Source: Bacteriovoracaceae bacterium (lineage in GTDB: Bacteria; Bdellovibrionota; Bacteriovoracia; Bacteriovoracales; Bacteriovoracaceae). From it: a stretch of DNA of 59,018 nt. The stretch lies in contig JABIHA010000063.1 in NCBI GenBank assembly GCA_018649885.1, positions 1-59,018 on the forward strand, given 5' to 3'. This document shows positions 52,112 through 59,018 of the stretch, in pieces. A model generated the notes under the pieces. That model was given only the letters and a program-made list of their open reading frames with translations, did no database searches and had not been told where the DNA came from. Positions within the stretch are counted from its first letter, which is position 1, and each line of letters starts with the position of its first letter. The position numbers and the translations under genes are program-made.

Positions 52112-54244
52112 ATGGCTATGAAAACTCTAATTTTGACAGAAAAACCATCCGTTGCCTTTGATTTTGCCAAGGCTTTGGACCTTGGAATGCGAGGTGAGGG
52201 CTTTATAGAGGGGGACAAATACCTAGTGACTTGGGCAGTGGGCCACTTGCTTCACCCAGTGGATCCGCATGGCTATGATCTAAGTTATAAGAAGTGGAGT
52301 TTAAAAAGCCTGCCTATAATCCCAAAAAAATTCAAATATGGCAGCGATCCCAAAACAAAAAAGCAGCTAAAAATTGTCACCTCTTTAATGGGGCGCTCTG
52401 ATTTAGATACGCTTATTGTGGCAACTGATGCGGGAAGGGAAGGGGAGCTGATAGCCAGAGAAATAATTGAGCACGCAAAAAAAGCTCCTAAAAAAAGGTT
52501 TAGATTTTGGACTTCCCAGGCACTAACTCCTTCTGTGATTAATGAACAAATGTCTAATCTAAAAAATCTTTCGAATTACGACCGTCTTTACTATGCTGGA
52601 AGATCAAGGCAACACGCTGATTGGCTTGTGGGAATGAATTTCTCAAGACTTGCCACACTGAAAATGGGAGATCTTTTTTCAGTTGGAAGAGTTCAGACTG
52701 CGATACTCGCCTTACTTGTAAAAAGAAGATTAGAGCGAGAAGCATTTATAGAGGAAACTTACTATCTAATTAAGGCCAAATTTAATTTTCCAAAAAACAA
52801 AAACTTAGAGGCCACTTGGTATGACCCTTTAAAAAGAGCGGGAGAAACTCACTTAGAGTCTGAGAAAATGGTTGGGCTTATTTGCGCTAGTATTGAAGGA
52901 AAAGATGCAAGTGTCAGCGAAATAGAAGAAAAACAAGTTTGTTACCCGCCACCTCTATTGTATTCGTTGACTGAATTGCAACGTGAGGCCAACAGGATTT
53001 ATGGATATACGGCTAAAAAAACTTTAACTCTTGCCCAGGAACTTTACGAGCGGCATAAGGCGATTTCCTATCCCAGGACAGACTCTCAGTATCTTGGTAG
53101 TAAAAACTTTTCTATGATTACATCTCTTTTAGAGAAATTTAAAAATACAAGAGCAGATTTATTTAAAGAGATTTCACCGAAAAAGGTTACTAAATTTAAT
53201 CGCCGCATCTTTAACGATTCTAAGCTGACTGATCATCACGCCTTAATCCCTTTGAAGTTATTTAAAGGAAGAGGTGATAGTGATGCTGGTAAGATCTATT
53301 TTTTGATACTCAGACGTTTTGCCATGGCATTTATGGCAGACCACAAATTCATGCAAACTTCCGTGAAATTAAAAGTAGAAAGTGAGCATTTTAAAAGCTC
53401 AGGAAAGATGATCACCCAAGTTGGTTGGAAAGCACTGCTTTCCCATGAATCAGATCAGCTACTTCCCTTACTGGAAAAAGGTGAAATGGGAAAATGTGTT
53501 GAACCTCGCGCTGAAGAAAAGCAAACACTTCCTCCACCTGATTACAATGACTCCTCTCTTTTAAAGGAGATGACTAACCCGGCAAGACTTGTAGATGAAG
53601 AGGAATTAAAAAAGGTTTTCCGCACTCAAATTGGTCTTGGCACTCAATCGACTAGGGCCCAAATTATTGAGACTCTTATTCAAAGAAAATATGTAAAAAG
53701 AGAAAAGAAATCTATCATCGCACTTGAAAAGGGAATTACACTCATAAGAACTTTGAGCACACTTAAAAACTCAAAGATATTGATTTCGGCCAAAGAGACT
53801 GCCAGGTGGGAGCTGTCTTTAGAGCAAATGGCACAAGGGGACCTAGAAGAGAAAATCTTCATGGACGAGATTATAGATTTTATTATTAAATCAACATCTG
53901 AATGGAAAGGTGCTGATATCGCTTATATTCCTAAAAAAGAGCGGACCGGGGAGCGCAGCTCGTCTAACTTTGGAACTTGTCCTTTGTGTCAATCGACTCT
54001 TTTTACCCACACTAAATTCATTGGCTGCAGTAGTTGGAAAGAGGGCTGTAAATTTAAACTTTGGCGAAGAGTGGCATCAAAGTCTCTTTCAGACTCAACC
54101 CTTCAAAGCCTTATTGGAAGCGGCAAGACACGGTTTCTCAAGGGCTTTAAAAGCAAGTCCGGCAAGAGCTTTAGCGCAATGCTAACCATGGATAAAAATG
54201 GAGTAGTAAGCATGAAATTCAAAAATAGATCCACCTCGTCATAG
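52112..54244 (+). CDS. topB: DNA topoisomerase III
   Basis: A ~710-residue type IA topoisomerase that decatenates and relaxes DNA. The TOPRIM domain shows LILTEKPSVA (catalytic Glu) and VATDAGREGELI (the Asp-x-Asp-like acid pair region). The active-site Tyr is Tyr320 in ISYPRTDSQYL. GLGTQSTRAQIIETL is the conserved C-terminal core block. The tail has a zinc-ribbon-like segment (CPLCQST and CSSWKEGC) and a topoisomerase tail motif (GKTRFLKGFKSKSGKSF). The frame is open seven codons upstream of the chosen ATG. Alone on its strand, followed by tRNA-Val. Confidence 0.93.
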   Translation: MAMKTLILTEKPSVAFDFAKALDLGMRGEGFIEGDKYLVTWAVGHLLHPVDPHGYDLSYKKWSLKSLPIIPKKFKYGSDPKTKKQLKIVTSLMGRSDLDTLIVATDAGREGELIAREIIEHAKKAPKKRFRFWTSQALTPSVINEQMSNLKNLSNYDRLYYAGRSRQHADWLVGMNFSRLATLKMGDLFSVGRVQTAILALLVKRRLEREAFIEETYYLIKAKFNFPKNKNLEATWYDPLKRAGETHLESEKMVGLICASIEGKDASVSEIEEKQVCYPPPLLYSLTELQREANRIYGYTAKKTLTLAQELYERHKAISYPRTDSQYLGSKNFSMITSLLEKFKNTRADLFKEISPKKVTKFNRRIFNDSKLTDHHALIPLKLFKGRGDSDAGKIYFLILRRFAMAFMADHKFMQTSVKLKVESEHFKSSGKMITQVGWKALLSHESDQLLPLLEKGEMGKCVEPRAEEKQTLPPPDYNDSSLLKEMTNPARLVDEEELKKVFRTQIGLGTQSTRAQIIETLIQRKYVKREKKSIIALEKGITLIRTLSTLKNSKILISAKETARWELSLEQMAQGDLEEKIFMDEIIDFIIKSTSEWKGADIAYIPKKERTGERSSSNFGTCPLCQSTLFTHTKFIGCSSWKEGCKFKLWRRVASKSLSDSTLQSLIGSGKTRFLKGFKSKSGKSFSAMLTMDKNGVVSMKFKNRSTSS

Positions 54245-54255
54245 ACTCCTTTTCA

Positions 54256-54284
54256 TTGACATCCATACCCTAAAATAATAAACT
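54256..54284 (+). promoter_or_regulatory. Sigma-70 promoter of tRNA-Val
   Basis: TTGACA (54256-54261) is a perfect -35; after 17 bases comes TAAACT (54279-54284). Transcription would start about 14 bases before the mature tRNA. Confidence 0.6.
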
Positions 54285-54304
54285 CGCCCTTCACTTTAGA
54301 TAGT

Positions 54305-54380
54305 GGGCTGTTAGCTCAGTTGGTAGAGCGCTACCCTTACAAGGTAGATGTCACAAGTTCGAGTCTTGTACAGCCCACCA
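54305..54380 (+). tRNA. tRNA-Val (anticodon TAC)
   Basis: A complete 76-base cloverleaf with encoded CCA. The acceptor stem GGGCTGT (54305-54311) pairs with ACAGCCC (54370-54376). The D-arm has AGCTCAGTTGGTAGAGC, the anticodon stem CTACC/GGTAG encloses CTTACAA with anticodon TAC (54338-54340), and the T-loop is GTTCGAGTC-type. It decodes GUA. No integrated element directly abuts its 3' end; ppiC follows 122 bases later, then an IS91-like element. Confidence 0.97.
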
Positions 54381-54502
54381 TATTTTCCACTACATTTTTA
54401 AAATATTACCAGGCTGCTTTTTACGACTGGGTGGTTCATAAAAAGTGACGAGATACCAATTCTTAGTTAGAATGCGTTACAAAACTAAAGAAGGGATTAA
54501 TT

Positions 54503-54775
54503 ATGAGTCAAATCGGCGCCAAACATATTCTCGTTGAGCATGAATACGAAGCAAACGATCTAATTAAAAAACTTGGAGAAGGCGTAAGCTTTGAAGAGCT
54601 AGCAAAAGATTTCTCCAAGTGTCCATCTGGTAAAGGTGGAGGTGATCTTGGAACATTCGGAAAAGGTCAAATGGTTCAGCCTTTTGAAGATGCGGCCTTT
54701 GCCCTTGAGGTAGACCAAGTTTCTGGAGTTGTAAAAACTCAGTTTGGTTTTCATCTTATTCAAAGAACACTTTAA
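54503..54775 (+). CDS. ppiC: Parvulin-type peptidyl-prolyl isomerase
   Basis: A 90-residue stand-alone parvulin, the size of PpiC. AKHILVEHEYEAND is the start of the fold. FEELAKDFSKCPSGKGGGDL and LGTFGKGQMVQPFEDAAF are the two signature blocks, and TQFGFHLIQ supplies the active-site His. It speeds cis/trans isomerisation of peptide bonds before proline, in the cytosol since it has no signal peptide. AAGGG lies upstream of the ATG. It sits between tRNA-Val and the IS91-like element. Confidence 0.93.
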   Translation: MSQIGAKHILVEHEYEANDLIKKLGEGVSFEELAKDFSKCPSGKGGGDLGTFGKGQMVQPFEDAAFALEVDQVSGVVKTQFGFHLIQRTL

Positions 54776-54789
54776 AACTGGTACCAGTT
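54776..54789. other. 14-base perfect palindrome after ppiC
   Basis: AACTGGTACCAGTT begins at the base after the ppiC stop codon. With no loop it is more like a protein-binding site than a terminator. It lies about 90 bases before the transposase start and may mark a feature near the left end of the IS. Confidence 0.35.
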
Positions 54790-54878
54790 ATTTGTTATTT
54801 ATTTTCAAAAATCAAATAAAGTTTCATTTTTCAAAATGGTTGTGGAAATAGCGCGGCAGTTTAATTTATTTTTTCTCG

Positions 54879-56312
54879 GTGCTTACGCGTGCCGGTTATC
54901 CCTATCATTTTCGAGATCCAAAAAAGACAGTTTTGTGGCAGACCCTTAACTCTGGGCTTGATTCCTTTATTGAGAGATCGGAAACTAGAGGTCAGTTTCT
55001 TCCAGGAATTGTCAAAAGTGAAGTGAGTGCATTTCTTGAATGCGGTATTTTAGAAAATGGCTTTTCAAAGCTTGGGTGTACAACTTGTGGGTATGTCAGG
55101 GCACTTGCCTTTAGCTGTAAAAGGCGTGGAATTTGTCCCAGTTGTGGTGGTAGGAGAATGAATCAAACCGCGGCCAACATAAACGATCAAACAATTCCAG
55201 ATATTCCGATCCGTCAGTGGATCATCAGCTTTCCTCAAAAAATCAGATTTTGGATCGCAAATACTCCCGTTGATACAAGTAGAGTTCTCAAAATTATCAC
55301 CAGAGTCATTAATCGATTTTACCAAGAAAAGTATAAAATTAGAGGGCAAAAAAATGGCGCTAAGGTGGGATCAATTTGCTTTATTCAAAGATTTGGTGGG
55401 TCGGTGAACCTAAATCCTCATTTTCATATAATCTATGCTGACGGAGTATGGTTGGAGGAAAATACGGAGCTTAGGTTTACTTCCAGAAAAAGGGTTACAA
55501 ACCAAGACATCGAAAATGTGTGTATTAAAATTTTTCAAAGAGTTGAGAGAGCTTACCAAAAAGCGACGAGGGATTTGGAGTACTCTTTTGGAAGAAAATA
55601 CCTTGGGGAGTCCATTGCTGGAAAAAATGCAAAAAAAATTGGAAAACTATTCAGTCCTCCCTGGGCACCACCAGCAGGGAATCTAGTTTCATATGTTAAC
55701 GGATACTCTCTTCATGGAGGAGTGAGAATAGGTAAAAACAAGAAGGAGGATTTAGAGCAACTTCTTAGATACGTGGCAAGACCCGCAGTCTCAAATAAAT
55801 GGCTAAAACTCACTGAGCATGGAAAAATTCAGCTAGAGCTAAAAAATAAATTTTCTGATGGCACCACTCATCTTGAATTTACACAAGATGAGTTCATAAA
55901 GCGGCTGATCTCACTTATTCCCCCAGTACGGTCAAACTTAGTGAGGTACTTTGGAGTATTCGCTCCAAGGTTTAAGCGAAGAAATGAAGTAGTGAGGATT
56001 CCAACATTACCTAAAGCAAGCGAATCAAATAAAGCAGAAAAAGAAAATGGCAATGAAAAGCGAAACTATTGGATTCCCTACGTCGAGCTTATGAAAAGAA
56101 GCTTCAAGGTAGATGTATCAGAGTGCCTCAAATGTGGTGGTGAAATTGAGCTCCTTTCAATGGTTTTACATCCGGTGGAAATTAAGTCGGTTTTAAAATC
56201 ATTGGGTCTAAGCGGAAAAGAAGAGACAGCATTCTTTCATGAAGATCGAGGACCACCAACAGAGGAAATTGCTGAAAATTTAGAATATGATTTTGATCAA
56301 GGCTGTTGGTAG
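54879..56312 (+). CDS. IS91-family transposase
   Basis: A 477-residue HUH-type transposase. The N-terminal zinc-binding domain has paired Cys (LGCTTCGYV, FSCKRRGICPSCGG). The catalytic part starts at WIISFPQKIRFWIA, has the HUH motif in NPHFHIIYADGVW (His-Phe-His), and the tyrosine region in LLRYVARPAVSN. Another Cys pair (CLKCGG) is near the C-terminus. It nicks and joins single-stranded ends at ori and ter sites. The frame is intact, so it may be active. The start is a GTG with no clear ribosome site. No passenger gene is obvious inside. Confidence 0.92.
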   Translation: MLTRAGYPYHFRDPKKTVLWQTLNSGLDSFIERSETRGQFLPGIVKSEVSAFLECGILENGFSKLGCTTCGYVRALAFSCKRRGICPSCGGRRMNQTAANINDQTIPDIPIRQWIISFPQKIRFWIANTPVDTSRVLKIITRVINRFYQEKYKIRGQKNGAKVGSICFIQRFGGSVNLNPHFHIIYADGVWLEENTELRFTSRKRVTNQDIENVCIKIFQRVERAYQKATRDLEYSFGRKYLGESIAGKNAKKIGKLFSPPWAPPAGNLVSYVNGYSLHGGVRIGKNKKEDLEQLLRYVARPAVSNKWLKLTEHGKIQLELKNKFSDGTTHLEFTQDEFIKRLISLIPPVRSNLVRYFGVFAPRFKRRNEVVRIPTLPKASESNKAEKENGNEKRNYWIPYVELMKRSFKVDVSECLKCGGEIELLSMVLHPVEIKSVLKSLGLSGKEETAFFHEDRGPPTEEIAENLEYDFDQGCW

Positions 56313-56383
56313 GGTAGAGGAATGCCCAATTTTTGAAGTAACCCCCTAATTTTCACTAGCTTGTAGTAATTTCATGCTTTTAA

Positions 56384-56435
56384 AGGGCCTTTGGCCCTCC
56401 AGGCTGGGCCCAAAAATGAGGACCTTTTGAGGTCC
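56384..56435. repeat. Two perfect hairpins right of the transposase
   Basis: AGGGCC-TTT-GGCCCT (56384-56398) and GGACCT-TTTG-AGGTCC (56420-56435) are two 6-bp hairpins 21 bases apart. Together with the 54-bp repeat just beyond, they probably form the element's replication-origin end. The rest of the gap, 56500-56762, shows nothing I can name except the TTTTGGGACAAT motif near 56742. Confidence 0.55.
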
Positions 56436-56445
56436 AACGATAGTT

Positions 56446-56499
56446 TTAGGGGGCATTTGAGCAAAGGGTGTAGGGAAGTGATAGTGCTAATCTTACCTT
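56446..56499 (+). repeat. 54-bp dispersed repeat, copy 2
   Basis: Matches 2042-2095 at about 50 of 54 bases, starting TTAGGGGGCATTTGAGCA. It lies 134 bases after the transposase stop, in the position expected for the IS91 origin end. Confidence 0.7.
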
Positions 56500-56762
56500 C
56501 TCCTTAGTACTTTGGCGTTGAGCATATAAGGGCCTTTGGTTAGAGTTTTGTTTTGCAACCCAATTTTAGCCACTTATCCTATGCTCTTTCAAAAAATCAC
56601 AAAGTTCTTAGACACTTTCAAAAACTGACCTGTAAATGCTACCTGGGACCTTTAATACCGAGCGAATCTCGCAGATAATAATTCCAATATAGACAGTTCA
56701 CAAGATTTGTACGGGAAAAGTACTTGCTAACAGTTTTGGGACAATATTAATGTGGTAAGAAA

Positions 56763-57962
56763 ATGAAACATACTTTGGATGGATATTATTTTCTGGTCAT
56801 ACTCACAAGCTGGATGTTTTGTTTTCAGGTCCATTCCGCTGATATCAATACTAAAATTGAATGTGTGGATCTAAAATTGATTCAAAGGGGCAAGAAAATA
56901 ATTGCCAAAAATCTGTCAAGACAATGTAATGATAATCTAAGTACAGAGATTTATGACCACATTCAATTAACTCCAACGTCCTATAATATCACATCAATAA
57001 CATTACCTTTCAAAACGAAACTTGATATAATTGAATTTCTTCCTATTTTTATTCAAAATTTTATTGGGGAAAAAGGCCACTCAGATGGGCCCAATTGCTA
57101 TAATTCATCATTAGCTCCCAATGGCCTATCGCCTTTAGGCTCTCGGTCTGATTGGCCAACAGATTTTTTTCTCAGTTTGTTTAAGGAAGAACTTGTTCAA
57201 GTTGAAAGACCAAGGTTTGGAGATATAGTACTCTTTCATGATAACCTGGATGAATCAATCAACCATATTGAAGAAGATAAATATTTTCTTGAATCACTAT
57301 ATCATGCAGGTTTTTACCTCATAAATGATTTTATTTTCACAAAAAATGGTGAAGATCGTCAAGCACCCTACAAAATAGATACTATTAAAAACTCTATTGA
57401 AACCTATGCTACTTATCATGCCATGGGACTCGTAAATGACGAATCTAGTTACATACCTCTTTTCTTGGCAAAAATGCTTTACGGCAGAAAAGCGAGGCGA
57501 GAATTTCATAGATTCCTAGATAATAAACCTAAGTATGATTGGAGTTTACAATATGGTGGTTACTTTTTATTACGAAGAACGGATAATATCTTTCACTATT
57601 CAAATTCAATCGGAAGAGATCAAAGAAAAATGTTATCTGATATAAGGTTATTGCTTGATGAAAACGCAAATATGGAAAGGTTTAATAAAATAAACAAGGA
57701 AGTTAAAAAAATATTTGTAGAGCAATATGAATCTGGAAAAACAGATGATTTTTTATCAAACCTTCAATCTTTGAATAAGGAACAGGCCATTTTAATCTAT
57801 GAAATCCTGAACTCTTTTAGACAAATTAAGAATAAATATAATAAAGATTTTGGGCCATCCATTTTCAAATCGTGGATGAGTCAAATTAAAATCACGAAAG
57901 AAATGATGATCATAACAGGGAAAAATTTAAAAAATATTATTAGGGTAAACGCCTTAAACTAA
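56763..57962 (+). CDS. Secreted protein, possibly NlpC/P60-type cysteine peptidase
   Basis: A 399-residue exported protein with a signal peptide (FLVILTSWMFCFQVHS, then AD). Residues ~110-205 have the pattern of a papain-like peptidoglycan peptidase: GPNCYNSSLAPNG with a candidate nucleophile Cys, FGDIVLFHDN resembling the 'GDlvlF' strand, and YHAGFYLINDFIFTKNG resembling the 'HvGiYl' strand with the His. This is inference; overall similarity is weak. The C-terminal ~190 residues are helical and charged. It lies just beyond the IS91-like element and is AT-rich. Confidence 0.5.
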   Translation: MKHTLDGYYFLVILTSWMFCFQVHSADINTKIECVDLKLIQRGKKIIAKNLSRQCNDNLSTEIYDHIQLTPTSYNITSITLPFKTKLDIIEFLPIFIQNFIGEKGHSDGPNCYNSSLAPNGLSPLGSRSDWPTDFFLSLFKEELVQVERPRFGDIVLFHDNLDESINHIEEDKYFLESLYHAGFYLINDFIFTKNGEDRQAPYKIDTIKNSIETYATYHAMGLVNDESSYIPLFLAKMLYGRKARREFHRFLDNKPKYDWSLQYGGYFLLRRTDNIFHYSNSIGRDQRKMLSDIRLLLDENANMERFNKINKEVKKIFVEQYESGKTDDFLSNLQSLNKEQAILIYEILNSFRQIKNKYNKDFGPSIFKSWMSQIKITKEMMIITGKNLKNIIRVNALN

Positions 57963-58087
57963 AAATTGGAAAGAGGTGCGTGACTACTGCAGATTAATGA
58001 AGAAGTACTTTTCTCCACCAATAGATCCAGCTACAAGAAATATGTATGAGTTAGAAACCTATAGGTAACTCATGGCGTACTCAACCT

Positions 58088-58113
58088 GGCACCTTTTTTT
58101 GGCACCTTTTTTG
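58088..58113 (+). repeat. Tandem 13-base repeat
   Basis: GGCACCTTTTTTT (58088-58100) is repeated as GGCACCTTTTTTG (58101-58113), about 25 bases before the terminator hairpin. Its T-runs may aid termination. Confidence 0.6.
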
Positions 58114-58135
58114 CCCTCTTGGTTGATAAATAGCA

Positions 58136-58160
58136 GGGCCAGTATTTCCTGGCCCTTTTT
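58136..58160 (+). terminator. Intrinsic terminator between convergent genes
   Basis: GGGCCAG (58136-58142) pairs with CTGGCCC (58149-58155) around TATTTC and is followed by five T. It is oriented for the plus strand, 173 bases after the 56763-57962 gene. Confidence 0.78.
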
Positions 58161-58172
58161 AGTTTTCTACTT

Positions 58173-58895
58173 CTATTTCAAGTTTCTTTTAATTATTCTT
58201 CTAGATCTACGTTGTTGGCGGTCGCCTTTTTTTCTAAGCTTGGATGCAGTTCGATCATCTTTCCAAAATTCAGCTTCATCAGCTGTAACATAAGAAGCCC
58301 CTGCTCTATCCATGTTTTTTTCATCACGGCCTGAACTTCCATTTTTTTGTATCTCTTCATTTCCGCGCTCTTTTGCGCGAGCACGCATACTTCTCCCGTA
58401 TAATCTGCTTTCTCTTCTGTCAGCTCGAGTGTCTGAATTTGCACGTGGATAACTATTATGCTTGTCATGGCTTTTCTTCCATACTTTTTTATATCTGCGT
58501 TGTTGTTTCTTGGTTAGCCTACTTGAGCGTGATTCACCTTGTAGACTTTCTTTAAAACGTGCTCTAGAGGTTTTCCTTGAAAGGCGCTTATATTTTTTGT
58601 CATTATCAGCGGCATCAATGGCAGCGCTTGCATCACCACCATTTCTCGAGAGTTCTTTCTTGTAAGCTTTGTTAAACCTTTTCGATTTTCTAGCGGTAAG
58701 TTTTTTTCTTCTCGATTTCGATGCTCTTTTAACTTTTCTTATAACTTTTTTTCCCTTCCTATTCCATTTCCTCTTCTCTTTTTTTGTTCGATCCTTACCA
58801 GCTAAACTAGCATCATATTCATTCAAATCATCCTTAGCTTTATCGAGCCTTCTTGTTCTCCGCGTTTTACCATCAGTATGAACTTTCCGAGACAT
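58173..58895 (-). CDS. Extremely basic Lys/Arg-rich protein
   Basis: A 240-residue protein in which roughly 40% of residues are Lys or Arg, spread evenly with many Asp and Ser and almost no hydrophobic core (KEKRKWNRKGKKVIRKVKRA, then KRFNKAYKKELS). It has no signal peptide or Cys. Such composition suggests binding to nucleic acid or another polyanion, for example DNA compaction, but no family is recognised. The ATG has only a weak ribosome site, and an 11-base direct repeat covers the start codon. It is convergent with the secreted-protein gene. Codon choice looks like its neighbours'. Confidence 0.6.
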   Translation of the reverse strand: MSRKVHTDGKTRRTRRLDKAKDDLNEYDASLAGKDRTKKEKRKWNRKGKKVIRKVKRASKSRRKKLTARKSKRFNKAYKKELSRNGGDASAAIDAADNDKKYKRLSRKTSRARFKESLQGESRSSRLTKKQQRRYKKVWKKSHDKHNSYPRANSDTRADRRESRLYGRSMRARAKERGNEEIQKNGSSGRDEKNMDRAGASYVTADEAEFWKDDRTASKLRKKGDRQQRRSRRIIKRNLK

Positions 58896-58927
58896 ACTTT
58901 ACTATTTATTAGCGACACATACTTTAC
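58892..58927. promoter_or_regulatory. Direct repeat over the start of the basic-protein gene
   Basis: ACATACTTTAC occurs at 58892-58902 and 58917-58927, 25 bases apart, covering the start codon and leader of the minus-strand gene. In addition ACACATA (58915-58921) and TATGTGT (58930-58936) form an inverted repeat followed by four T. They may be operator half-sites or a terminator for the gene fragment beyond. Confidence 0.35.
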
Positions 58928-58928
58928 A

Positions 58929-59018
58929 CTATGTGTTTTTCTTAACTACTCGGAAGTTAAAGGGGCTTTCTCCCGATGTGAATTTATATTCTATATCGTC
59001 AATAAATCCTAATTCATA
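58929..59018 (-). CDS. C-terminal end of a gene running off the window
   Basis: The minus strand is open from the window edge to a TAG at 58931-58929, giving 29 residues (ELGFIDDIEYKFTSGESPF, then NFRVVKKNT). It reads as protein rather than noise. It is too short to identify, and the 5' part lies outside the window. Confidence 0.45.
   Translation of the reverse strand, partial: YELGFIDDIEYKFTSGESPFNFRVVKKNT

Larger units (their letters stand above)
54790..56499 (+). mobile_element. IS91-like insertion sequence (ends approximate)
   Basis: One transposase gene flanked by non-coding DNA. The right flank holds two perfect hairpins (56384-56435) and the 54-bp repeat shared with 2042-2095. IS91 elements move by rolling-circle replication and leave no target duplication or inverted ends, so the boundaries cannot be fixed by eye. 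The left end lies between ppiC and 54879, and the right end probably at or just after the repeat. Confidence 0.6.

Noticed and set aside
54256..54900. tRNA-Val as an integration site for a genomic island
   Set aside because: No second copy of the tRNA 3' end or integrase gene is visible; the nearby element is IS91-type, which does not use tRNA sites.
57976..58068. Short forward frame ending ATRNMYELETYR
   Set aside because: It reads somewhat like protein and may be the tail of a lost gene, but it has no ribosome site and only about 30 codons, too little to call.
58072..58881. Several plus-strand frames rich in Phe, Leu and Ser
   Set aside because: They are antisense to the Lys/Arg-rich protein, whose codons read as hydrophobic residues in reverse.
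1..59018. CRISPR array, rRNA operon, prophage or restriction-modification locus
   Set aside because: No regularly spaced repeats, rRNA-like sequence or phage structural genes were seen; the methyltransferase-like protein has no intact motifs and no nuclease partner.

Overview
The window reads as a stretch of chromosome from an AT-rich, Gram-negative predatory-type bacterium, most likely Bdellovibrionota and probably a Bacteriovorax/Halobacteriovorax relative. This is inferred from several features together: many lipoproteins with a clear lipobox, several outer-membrane beta-barrel proteins, a TIGR02147-family regulator (a family I associate with Bdellovibrio-like bacteria and Fibrobacter), GLUG-repeat surface lipoproteins, frequent TTG/GTG starts with good Shine-Dalgarno sites, and a normal proteobacterial housekeeping set (miaB, dtd, coaD, clpP-clpX-lon, topB, ppiC, tRNA-Val). 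There is no rRNA operon and no CRISPR array.

Layout. 1-6.7 kb: sensor kinase, a 54-bp repeat, a 1052-residue GLUG lipoprotein, a broken gene and a small anchored protein. 6.8-12.9 kb: WYL regulator, IspZ-like septation protein, miaB, a beta-barrel overlapping a zinc aminopeptidase lipoprotein, and gshB. 13-18.8 kb: lineage-specific lipoproteins, a probable ECF-sigma/anti-sigma pair, a TonB-like protein and a degenerate membrane kinase. 18.9-23.9 kb: a minus-strand operon made of a decayed N6-methyltransferase-like protein, a ChaN-like protein and dtd. 24.1-30.9 kb: an acidic low-complexity protein, coaD, an aspartate aminotransferase, a lipoprotein/outer-membrane pair, phoH and a PilZ protein. 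31-40.2 kb is an accessory region. It holds a TIGR02147 regulator divergent from a large secreted protein, flanked by GC-rich 13-bp-period minisatellites in inverted orientation, with a nonsense-broken gene on one side and a duplicated C-terminal fragment of a nearby hydrolase on the other; then a second GLUG lipoprotein and the intact hydrolase. 40.3-54.8 kb: DedA, MltD-like transglycosylase, peroxiredoxin, clpP-clpX-lon, a DUF2341 lipoprotein, a CDF transporter, topB, tRNA-Val and ppiC. 54.8-59 kb: an IS91-like element with a hairpin-rich right flank carrying the second copy of the 54-bp repeat, a secreted putative cysteine-peptidase-like protein, and an extremely basic protein; a gene fragment runs off the end.

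Functional themes are envelope building and remodelling (IspZ, MltD, DedA, beta-barrels, lipoproteins), protein quality control (ClpXP, Lon, PpiC), redox defence (GshB, peroxiredoxin) and signalling (histidine kinase, c-di-GMP PilZ, sigma/anti-sigma). The most unusual items are the pseudo-methyltransferase operon, the minisatellite-flanked cassette, the lon terminator that also encodes a signal peptide, three pseudogenes reconstructed by reading across frames and stops, and two candidate micro-ORFs. All family assignments come from reading motifs by eye; no database search was run.
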